From positions 1 through 6,265 of the forward strand of contig CATPBC010000496.1 in assembly GCA_955652195.1 (NCBI GenBank): a stretch of DNA of 6,265 bases, read 5' to 3'. The translations under genes were made by a program, and so were the position numbers. Below are positions 1 through 4,831 of this stretch, one piece after another. The DNA is from an uncultured Xanthobacteraceae bacterium (lineage in GTDB: Bacteria > Pseudomonadota > Alphaproteobacteria > Rhizobiales > Xanthobacteraceae). Under the pieces are notes generated by a model. The model was not told the DNA's origin, did not search any database, and saw only the letters and a program-made list of their open reading frames with translations. Numbering within the stretch: position 1 is the first letter of the stretch; each line of letters starts with the position of its first letter.

Positions 1-6
1 ACCAGT

Positions 7-1182
7 ATGGGCTCTTTGCAGGCTCGTTTAATCTTTTTTTGGGTGGACGTTGTATTGTTTATATTACCTATAATTGTGGCGGACTACATCTCGCTATTTG
101 CAGTTCGAAACGCGCTGGGCCTGTCGAAGGTGAATATTTGGTCCTCTGTAACGTTGGCGACGCTCTCGTCACTAATAGTTCTTGCTGGCCTAATGGCGCT
201 GCTTGCTGTTGCCGCAGCGCTCGCCTGGTGCGTGCCGTCACATCCGGCAACGGCTGCGGATTTCGTCATGAAGTTCGGCACCGCGACGATCAACGAGACG
301 CAGCATCAGTTCATTAAATTCTACAAGGAAGAACTCGAGAAGGCTTCTGGCGGGCGCATCGAGGTGCAGATCTATCCGGCAAGCCAGCTCGGTCCGATCC
401 CGCGCGAGATCGAAGGCGTGCAGCTCGGCAATATCCAGGGCTATATCGGGCCGGTGGATTTCTTCGTCGGCGTCGATCCGCGTTTTGGCGTGTTCTCCGC
501 GCCGATGCTGTTCCGCGACGAGCCGAACGCCGCCGCAACGGTCCATGATCCGGCGGTGCAAAAAGCGATGTTCGATCTAGCGGGGCCGAAGCGCATGGTC
601 GGCATCGCCACTTTGGACCTCGGGTCGTCCAATTATGGCGCGAAGAATGCGATCATGCGGCTTTCCGATTTCAACGGCAAGAAGCTGCGCATCAACGGCA
701 CCGAGCTGGAGCGGCAGAAAATGGCCAGGCTCGGCGCCACCGGCATCGGTATGCCGCTTTCCGAAGTGGTGCCGGCGCTCGATCAAGGCACCATCGATGG
801 CACAATTTCCGGGCTCTCGGTCTTCGTCGCTTTCAAGATGATCGATCTCCTCAAAGTGGTCACGGTGACCAACGACACCTTCATCATCTCGATCGCGGTG
901 GTGAGCAAACCGTGGCTCGACACGCTGCCGCCGGATTTGCAGAAAGTCGTCACCGACGCCGGCGCCGCGGTGCAGGCGAAGGCGCAGGCCTGGGAAGTGG
1001 ATTTCACGAAACAGCTGGCGAGCGACTGGACCGCGTTGGGCGGCACGGTGCATGCGCTGCCCACCGAGGATCTCGCCCGCATGAAGACGCTGCTCGATCC
1101 AGTCGCCGACGAAACGACAAAGAGCCAGCCGGCCGTGCACGACATGTTGGAACTGGTTCGTGCCGCCGCGACAAGGCACTGA
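7..1182 (+). CDS. dctP: TRAP transporter solute-binding protein, DctP family, with an atypical hydrophobic N-terminal extension
   Basis: Periplasmic receptor of a TRAP transporter; it would bind an organic anion (typically a carboxylate) and deliver it to the DctQM membrane complex. The part from about residue 85 to 391 (some 307 residues, normal for mature DctP) has the family pattern: a first beta strand FVMKFGTA, a long helix, the strand KKLRING with the conserved carboxylate-binding arginine at residue 228, then the segment around residues 240-265 ending in EVVPALDQGTIDGT, which matches the family's E-x-x-x-A-L-x-x-G-x-x-D-G signature. A signal peptide core (residues 56-76) and a cleavage site near ATAA/D (residues 81-85) precede it. 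Start is uncertain: ATG at 193 gives a short signal peptide with no basic N-region and no Shine-Dalgarno site; GTG at 130 also lacks a ribosome site. The frame is open to the window edge, so the gene could begin even further left. Residues 1-60 add a second hydrophobic segment and come from AT-richer DNA. Followed by dctQ and dctM. Family call is firm; substrate unknown. Confidence 0.88.
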   Translation: MGSLQARLIFFWVDVVLFILPIIVADYISLFAVRNALGLSKVNIWSSVTLATLSSLIVLAGLMALLAVAAALAWCVPSHPATAADFVMKFGTATINETQHQFIKFYKEELEKASGGRIEVQIYPASQLGPIPREIEGVQLGNIQGYIGPVDFFVGVDPRFGVFSAPMLFRDEPNAAATVHDPAVQKAMFDLAGPKRMVGIATLDLGSSNYGAKNAIMRLSDFNGKKLRINGTELERQKMARLGATGIGMPLSEVVPALDQGTIDGTISGLSVFVAFKMIDLLKVVTVTNDTFIISIAVVSKPWLDTLPPDLQKVVTDAGAAVQAKAQAWEVDFTKQLASDWTALGGTVHALPTEDLARMKTLLDPVADETTKSQPAVHDMLELVRAAATRH

Positions 1183-1245
1183 GCATTTGCTGGCATTCCC
1201 TGGACGCGTGCACTTTTCTCGGGCGCAGAGCAGCATCTTTGTTTT

Positions 1246-1292
1246 CGTCACCCTGAGGTGCGAGCGCAGCGAGCCTCGAAGGGCGACGGCCC
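1246..1292. repeat. REP-like palindromic intergenic repeat between dctP and dctQ
   Basis: The element can fold into a long imperfect hairpin: CGTC (1246-1249) pairs with GACG (1285-1288), CCCT (1251-1254) with AGGG (1280-1283), and GAGGT (1255-1259) with GCCTC (1273-1277, one G-U pair), around a 13-base loop. The core, with its GAGGTGCGAGCGCAGCGAGCC wording split across the loop, resembles a dispersed intergenic repeat common in Bradyrhizobium and relatives (recall, not searched). It lies inside the transporter operon, where it could stabilise or attenuate transcript so that DctP is made in excess over DctQM; that role is inference. Confidence 0.7.
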
Positions 1293-1306
1293 GAACGCCT
1301 CGGTTT

Positions 1307-1312
1307 GGGGGA
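1307..1312 (+). promoter_or_regulatory. Ribosome binding site of dctQ
   Basis: GGGGGA ends 7 bases before the ATG at 1320. It decides for that ATG against the in-frame TTG at 1305, which would lie inside this site's own sequence and has no ribosome site of its own. Confidence 0.65.
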
Positions 1313-1319
1313 TTGGCGC

Positions 1320-1832
1320 ATGATTGAGGTCCTTTCGCGCGGCGCTACGGTACTCATGGCGGCGCTGCGTATCGCGGCAGGAGCGATGCTGGCTTTAAGT
1401 GTCGCAATCAATTTCGCCAACATCATCGGCCGCTATTTTCTGTCGGTATCGCTGCCATGGGCCGAGGAAGCGATGCTGTTTCTGATGATCGGCTGCGTCT
1501 TCCTCGGCGCCGGTCCAGTCGGCTGGGCCGGCCGTCACATCCGCATGGATGTGGTGGTTTCGCTGTTGCCGCCGCGCGCCCGCAAGGCCTTTGACGTTCT
1601 TTCCGATCTTGCCACCATCGCGACGTGCCTGGCGCTGGCGATCTTCGCTTGGCCGGTCATGACCATGCTGGCAGAGCTCGATCAGCGCAGCCAATCCGCC
1701 GACATCCCGCTGGTTATTCCGCAGGCCGCGTTGCCGCTCGGGCTCGGGCTGATGGCCTTGCTCGTCGCAGTTCGCCTCATCGTACAGGGCACGGCTCATC
1801 CCGACATTACGGACGAGCCGGAGGTTGTCTGA
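1320..1832 (+). CDS. dctQ: TRAP transporter small permease subunit, DctQ family
   Basis: Small integral membrane subunit of the TRAP transporter, which partners the large subunit and is thought to support docking of the solute-binding protein and scaffold the transport domain. The 170-residue product has four predicted membrane helices (about 11-33, 48-68, 94-115 and 130-155), the normal DctQ topology and size. It carries the family signature: N34-x-x-x-R38-Y39, then W47-A-E-E50 at the start of helix two, and G-R-H73-I-R-M-D77 after it. A further Pro-containing motif (VIPQAALPLG) precedes the last helix. ATG 1320 is preferred because of the ribosome site at 1307-1312. Its TGA shares its last base with the dctM ATG, so the two are probably translationally coupled. 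The 137-base gap from dctP is long for this operon type but no promoter is evident in it. Confidence 0.93.
   Translation: MIEVLSRGATVLMAALRIAAGAMLALSVAINFANIIGRYFLSVSLPWAEEAMLFLMIGCVFLGAGPVGWAGRHIRMDVVVSLLPPRARKAFDVLSDLATIATCLALAIFAWPVMTMLAELDQRSQSADIPLVIPQAALPLGLGLMALLVAVRLIVQGTAHPDITDEPEVV
1820..1825 (+). promoter_or_regulatory. Ribosome binding site of dctM
   Basis: GGAGGT lies inside the last codons of dctQ, 6 bases before the ATG at 1832. It fixes the dctM start at 1832; the same frame is open upstream to 1625, but that part overlaps dctQ and has no membrane-protein character. Confidence 0.8.
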
Positions 1833-3112
1833 TGGCGGCAGCTTTCGTCTATTTCATCTTGCCGGCGATCTTGCTGATCCTCGGCCTGCCGATCTTCGTC
1901 GTCCTGATTCTTACCTCATTGGCCGCGATCGTCACCGTCGCGCATGTGCCGTTGCAGGCGATCCAGACATACATGTTCGGCAGCCTGGACAACTTTCCAC
2001 TCCTTGCCGTACCGTTCTTCGTTCTCGCCGGCGAGATTATGGGCCGCGGCGGCATCGCCAATCGCGTCGTTACCTGGGTTGTTTCAATCATCGGCGGGGT
2101 GCGCGGCTCGCTCGCAGTGACGACCGTCGCCTCATCGGAATTATTCGGCGCGATGGCGCATACCTCGGTCGGTACCGTCGTCGCCATCGGCCGTTTGTTG
2201 TTTCCGTCGCTGACCAAGCACGGCTATTCCGAGCGCTTCGCTGTCAGTCTGATTACCTCATCCGGCGCAGTTGCCGTGATCATCCCGCCGTCGATCTCGA
2301 TGATCCTGTACGCGATGACGGCGCAAGTCTCGGCGATCAAATTGTTTACCGCCGGCATATTGCCGAGCGTTTTGATCGGCATTGTCGACGCCGTTTATGT
2401 GCTGATCTATGCGCGCATCAAGATGGTGCCGCTGTCCTCGCCGGCGCGCTGGAAGAATATCTGGGCTTCCACTAAGGAAGCGAGCTGGGCGATCGGCACG
2501 ATCGTCGTGATCTTCGGCGGCATCTATGGCGGCGTGTTCACGCCGACCGAAGCCGCCGGCGTCGCCGTAGTTTATTCGCTGTTCGTCGCGATGTTTATCT
2601 ATCGCGAAGTGGACCTGACCGAACTGTGGCGCATCATCGCCAGTTCGGTCGCACTGATTTCGCAAATCCTGATCATCGTTACCGGCGCCGGGATCTATTC
2701 GTGGCTGATGACCACAAGCGGCATTCCGCAGAACCTGATCAATGCGTTCAGCGCGCTGCACTTGCCGCACTGGCAAACGCTGCTGTTCGTCAATGTCGGA
2801 TTGTTGCTGGCCGGCAGCTTTCTTGAACCGCCGGCCGCAATCCTCATTCTTACGCCGCTGCTCCTCCCGGTGGTCGAAGCCGCCGGCGTCAACGCGCTGC
2901 ACTTCGGCATCATCATGGCGGTGAATTTAAGCATCGGGCTTTATATGCCGCCGTTCGGGCTGAACTTGTTCGCCGCACGCGCCATCTTCACCGTGCCCAT
3001 GGGCACGATCTATCGCGGCGTGTTGCCGTTCATCGCGGTTAATTTCTTGGCGCTGTTGGTGATTACCTACGTGCCGGCGATCTCGATGGCGCTGATCGGC
3101 GCGGCGCGGTGA
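1832..3112 (+). CDS. dctM: TRAP transporter large permease subunit, DctM family
   Basis: The transport-catalysing subunit of the TRAP system, using an ion gradient (usually sodium) to import the substrate handed over by DctP. The 426-residue product has the usual DctM length and is hydrophobic throughout, consistent with 11-13 helices. Family motifs in order: PLLAVPFFVLAGEIM (56-70) and GGIANR (73-78); the first half-site loop LFGAMAHTSVGTVVAIG (104-120); a P-x-L-x-x-x-GY segment (125-132); IIPPSISMILY (150-160); GGIYGGVFTPTEAAG (229-243); SFLEPPAAILILTPLLLPV (329-347); and HFGIIMAVNLSIGLYMPPFG (357-376). The two PP segments belong to the inverted-repeat hairpin architecture of the family. 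Odd point: in the first half-site, where many members have a Gly-Ser pair (AISGS type), this one has His110-Thr111. The start is set by the GGAGGT site and the one-base overlap with dctQ. Substrate cannot be read from the sequence. Confidence 0.96.
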   Translation: MAAAFVYFILPAILLILGLPIFVVLILTSLAAIVTVAHVPLQAIQTYMFGSLDNFPLLAVPFFVLAGEIMGRGGIANRVVTWVVSIIGGVRGSLAVTTVASSELFGAMAHTSVGTVVAIGRLLFPSLTKHGYSERFAVSLITSSGAVAVIIPPSISMILYAMTAQVSAIKLFTAGILPSVLIGIVDAVYVLIYARIKMVPLSSPARWKNIWASTKEASWAIGTIVVIFGGIYGGVFTPTEAAGVAVVYSLFVAMFIYREVDLTELWRIIASSVALISQILIIVTGAGIYSWLMTTSGIPQNLINAFSALHLPHWQTLLFVNVGLLLAGSFLEPPAAILILTPLLLPVVEAAGVNALHFGIIMAVNLSIGLYMPPFGLNLFAARAIFTVPMGTIYRGVLPFIAVNFLALLVITYVPAISMALIGAAR

Positions 3113-3127
3113 GGTGAGGTGAGGTGA
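3108..3127 (+). repeat. Four tandem copies of GGTGA across the dctM stop codon
   Basis: GGTGA is repeated four times without interruption. The first copy contains the dctM TGA, so each repeat re-supplies a stop in the same register modulo five bases. It looks like a simple slippage repeat; no function is evident. Confidence 0.8.
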
Positions 3128-3140
3128 AAGCTATTAGGTT

Positions 3141-3171
3141 CCGTCATTGCGAGCGAAGCGAGGCAATCCAG
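3141..3171. repeat. Palindromic intergenic repeat of the CATTGCGAG...GCAATCC type
   Basis: ATTGC (3146-3150) pairs with GCAAT (3163-3167) around a GAGCGAAGCGAG-like loop. The wording matches a short dispersed repeat seen between genes in many alphaproteobacteria (recall); a tell-tale sign is the spurious translation RHCERSEAIQ in one frame. It sits between two convergent units, the TRAP operon and the small minus-strand genes, where such hairpins may help end transcripts. No transposase is nearby. Confidence 0.75.
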
Positions 3172-3204
3172 CGGTGCTTCGATCGGACGTTTACCCGCAA
3201 TTCG

Positions 3205-3231
3205 TGTCGAAAACACTCACACGACATTTTT
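3205..3231 (+). terminator. Possible weak intrinsic terminator after dctM
   Basis: TGTCG (3205-3209) can pair with CGACA (3222-3226), directly followed by five T (3227-3231) on the plus strand. The stem is only five pairs with a 12-base loop, so it is a weak candidate. It overlaps the end of the 29-residue gene on the other strand. Confidence 0.25.
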
Positions 3232-3306
3232 GTTGAAATAACTCGAGCCCCAGATCACCACCACCCAGATCGCGAAAAGGATTGCCAGCGCTATGACGAC
3301 TTCCAT
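3217..3306 (-). CDS. Small single-helix membrane protein, 29 residues
   Basis: A short reading frame coding MEVVIALAILFAIWVVVIWG followed by nine polar residues (SSYFNKNVV). Residues 2-20 form one clear transmembrane helix rich in V, I, A and W; the tail has one lysine. The strongest evidence that it is real is the ribosome site GGGAGGGA 5-7 bases before the ATG. It lies 52 bases downstream of the 64-residue gene on the same strand and could share its transcript. I do not recognise the family. Its length recalls small accessory subunits of larger membrane complexes (KdpF, CydX class), but the sequence matches none that I know and no such complex is in the window. It is too short for most gene callers. 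Confidence 0.55.
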   Translation of the reverse strand: MEVVIALAILFAIWVVVIWGSSYFNKNVV

Positions 3307-3313
3307 CGCGTTC

Positions 3314-3318
3314 CCTCC
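3314..3318 (-). promoter_or_regulatory. Ribosome binding site of the 29-residue membrane protein
   Basis: Minus-strand GGAGG (within GAGGGAGGGA), 7 bases before the ATG at 3306. Such a good match at ideal spacing is the main support for the short gene. Confidence 0.6.
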
Positions 3319-3358
3319 CTCAAATCTCGTCCGCGGCCGCTCCGAACTTGTGCCGACT

Positions 3359-3553
3359 TCAATCAGTGTCCCGCGGCGTGGCGATTACGCTGTCGGCGGC
3401 GGCGCATTTTCGGCTCAATTCGGCCTGCAGACGCTTCGCCTCCTCTTCCATTCCCATCCAGCGCAACTTGCGAATGCGTTTGACGAGATCGTTCGCCCCG
3501 CTCTCGTTGTCTGGCGGATCGTGAAGCTTTGGCTGTTGGAGCGTCATTGGCAT
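3359..3553 (-). CDS. Conserved-looking small charged protein, 64 residues, function unknown
   Basis: The product is soluble and charged. After a Pro/Asp-rich start, residues 20-48 (beginning NDLVKRIRKLRWMGMEEEAK) form a basic then acidic amphipathic helix or helical hairpin, and the tail ends in TPRDTD. The central RIRKLRWMGMEEEAKRLQ pattern resembles small hypothetical proteins in Bradyrhizobium and relatives (recall, not searched). ATG 3553 is chosen because GGAGG stands 6 bases before it; the frame is open 52 codons further upstream, but that part is arginine-rich with no ribosome site and looks non-coding. ATG at 3547 is a second possible start. It precedes the 29-residue membrane gene on the same strand. 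No catalytic or metal-binding motif is visible; nucleic-acid or protein binding is only a guess. Confidence 0.7.
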   Translation of the reverse strand: MPMTLQQPKLHDPPDNESGANDLVKRIRKLRWMGMEEEAKRLQAELSRKCAAADSVIATPRDTD

Positions 3554-3559
3554 GAACGT

Positions 3560-3564
3560 CCTCC
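3560..3564 (-). promoter_or_regulatory. Ribosome binding site of the 64-residue protein
   Basis: Minus-strand GGAGG (in CCGGGAGGACG), 6 bases before the ATG at 3553; it decides the start within a longer open frame. Confidence 0.65.
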
Positions 3565-3711
3565 CGGATACGCGTCTGCTTTTTCGTTTTCTTTCGTGCG
3601 CGCCGGCCGCAACCGATGGCCGCAACCCTCGTCCACATTCCACATCGGGCCGCTGGATGATCGCACGCCCCGTCAAATGGCGCGGCAGATCGTGCCGGCT
3701 TCGCCGCATCG

Positions 3712-4056
3712 TTAGCTTTTACCGATCGGCCGTCTTGCGCAAGAGTACAGGCGTGCGCCGCAACATATTGCGGCGAAAAATTGACTAGTGTCCCGATTCC
3801 GAAGTTCGTAAGCATTTGCGGCGCGCTCGGCGAAATGTCCGACGTGGCGATAGGTCAGCATTGTCGCGGCATTGTCGGCGGCAATGAGTCGTGCGGCCAG
3901 ACGCGTGGAATTGCCGGGCTCCACCAGCCGGTCGCGGCTGCCGGTCATCAACAAGGCTGGCGGCGCGCCGGGCAAAACATGGAAGATCGGTTCCGTCTCG
4001 GGCCGATCGGTGCCGCCGAAAATCACTTTGAGTTTTTCGTCGCGCAACGGCATCAC
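3712..4056 (-). pseudogene. Alpha/beta hydrolase (esterase-like) fragment, truncated at both ends
   Basis: The first ~75 residues read like the C-terminal third of an alpha/beta-hydrolase-fold esterase: PLRDEKLKVIFGG, then PGAPPALLMTGSRDRLVEPG with the acid residue of the triad at D42, a helix STRLAARLIAAD, and YRHVGH with the catalytic histidine at H74. The nucleophile Ser (G-x-S-x-G) and oxyanion-hole region, which should lie about 100-200 residues earlier, are absent: just upstream on the minus strand all frames are interrupted by stops. After H74 the sequence becomes unrelated and cysteine/arginine-rich, so the last helix is lost too. There is no ribosome site before the ATG at 4056. This is most likely a decayed remnant; recognisable homology covers about 3830-4053. 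A frameshift-split gene is less likely since no continuation is seen in other frames. Confidence 0.6.
3756..3775. repeat. Perfect inverted repeat, 8-base arms
   Basis: CGCCGCAA (3756-3763) and TTGCGGCG (3768-3775) are exact reverse complements around a CATA loop. Five A follow on the plus strand, so on the minus strand the T run precedes the hairpin; it is therefore not a canonical terminator in either direction. It lies just beyond where hydrolase similarity stops. Confidence 0.6.
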
Positions 4057-4246
4057 AGCCTGTGCCGCGAACGTTCGGCGTAAGCGATTGAGCGCGTTAA
4101 CTGAATGCCGAGAACCATCGCCGCGAGTACGTAAGTCGTGCTTCCGACCAAATCATGGCGTTAACGCGTGGGACCGAGCTGTCGCGGCAGCTCCGACGAG
4201 AACAAAACCGGATACTCGCGGAACCGCACGCCGCGTAAAGCGTTAG
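4057..4246. other. Apparently non-coding stretch with a short inverted repeat
   Basis: I find no supportable gene. All minus-strand frames that could continue the hydrolase fragment upstream hit stops by about 4150. One minus-strand frame codes a short hydrophobic run (TTYVLAAMVLGIQL, about 4090-4135) but is only some 34 codons between stops with no ribosome site. GAGCTG (4176-4181) and CAGCTC (4188-4193) form a small hairpin. The word GCGTTAA occurs at 4094 and 4158, with GCGTTAG at 4240. Confidence 0.45.
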
Positions 4247-4774
4247 TTGAACGCTAGCCAGATCGGGCGCCGAGGCAAATGGCAGCCTCGGCTCTTGAAG
4301 TGCTTTCAGCGTTGTAGGCGACCTCATCTCAACGCGCACTGGAGCAGCGTCCTGCTCGGAGCGGCCGTAATGGTGTTCTCCCTCCTTGCGTATTTTTTCT
4401 CGATGGTGACCGCTTTTGCAGTGGCGATGACGGTCCTCGTCGGCTTCGGCGATTCACAACTGCGCTCAAGCCGTATGCACTACCCGGCGGTCGCGACGTT
4501 CGTGAATGCCGACCGCGATGTGTTGGAATCGGAAAAGGCCAAAGAGGCGCAAAAGGCTGAGGAGGCGCGGAAAGCTGCCGAGGCGCAGAGTGCTGCGGAA
4601 GCACGGGAAAACGCCAAGAAGCTTGCGCGTGCCAAACTACTGCGCGAGCGCAAGCAAGCCATGCTGGCGCGCTTGCGCGAGCAGAGCGAGAACTCATTGG
4701 CGTTCGGTTACGCGGAACCGTTCTCCTCCGACGGCGCAGGGTTATATTCGTTCGCGCCGCGCTACGACCGCTGA
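4247..4774 (+). CDS. Single-pass membrane protein with Ala/Glu/Lys-rich coiled coil, function unknown
   Basis: The 175-residue frame (TTG start) has a basic N-terminus (residues 7-29), one strong transmembrane helix (about 35-66, SSVLLGAAVMVFSLLAYFFS onward), a linker, then a heptad-like helix from about 90 to 146 built of repeating K-A-x-E-A-Q and E-E-A-R-K-A-A-E-A units, and a short C-terminal tail (LAFGYAEPF, ending in APRYDR). The helix resembles low-complexity coiled coils of TolA-like envelope proteins in composition only. The tail and membrane segment recall hypothetical proteins of Bradyrhizobium (recall). The start is uncertain: TTG 4247 has no clear ribosome site, while ATG 4370 has GGAG 8 bases before it but would trim the front of the helix; TTG 4295 is a third option. 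The basic residues before the helix favour a cytoplasmic N-terminus and periplasmic coiled coil. Convergent with the thiamine-diphosphate enzyme gene. Confidence 0.65.
   Translation: MNASQIGRRGKWQPRLLKCFQRCRRPHLNAHWSSVLLGAAVMVFSLLAYFFSMVTAFAVAMTVLVGFGDSQLRSSRMHYPAVATFVNADRDVLESEKAKEAQKAEEARKAAEAQSAAEARENAKKLARAKLLRERKQAMLARLREQSENSLAFGYAEPFSSDGAGLYSFAPRYDR
4269..4292 (+). repeat. Perfect 8-pair inverted repeat near the start of the coiled-coil gene
   Basis: GCCGAGGC (4269-4276) and GCCTCGGC (4285-4292) are exact reverse complements around AAATGGCA, followed by TCTT. If translation starts at ATG 4370 this hairpin is in the mRNA leader and could act on its stability or termination; if it starts at TTG 4247 it is simply coding. 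Confidence 0.55.
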
Positions 4775-4776
4775 TC

Positions 4777-4792
4777 CCAGCCTTGTTGCTGG
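4777..4792. terminator. Weak hairpin in the 57-base gap between convergent genes
   Basis: CCAGC (4777-4781) pairs with GCTGG (4788-4792) around CTTGTT, right after the coiled-coil gene's stop. A T-rich stretch occurs only 30 bases later (about 4823-4837), so this is at best a poor intrinsic terminator. Confidence 0.2.
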
Positions 4793-4831
4793 TAGCGGCC
4801 GTTGCCGACCGCATAGTTGCGATTTCATATT

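Noticed and set aside
1625..1831. Upstream extension of the dctM frame into dctQ
   Set aside because: It overlaps a strongly supported dctQ in another frame, and the ribosome site at 1820-1825 fixes the dctM start at 1832.
3108..3171. Possible CRISPR-like or mobile element boundary from the tandem and palindromic repeats
   Set aside because: The tandem unit is only five bases with no spacers, and no transposase, terminal inverted repeats or target duplication is visible.
3124..3483. Plus-strand 119-codon frame after dctM
   Set aside because: Its start is the translated palindromic repeat (RHCERSEAIQ), the rest is low in coding character, and two better-supported small genes lie on the opposite strand.
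3293..3715. Plus-strand 140-codon frame
   Set aside because: It is antisense to the 64-residue gene, lacks a ribosome site and shows no recognisable domain.
4097..4339. Minus-strand 80-codon frame
   Set aside because: No ribosome site or recognisable domain, and it overlaps the N-terminal part of the coiled-coil gene.
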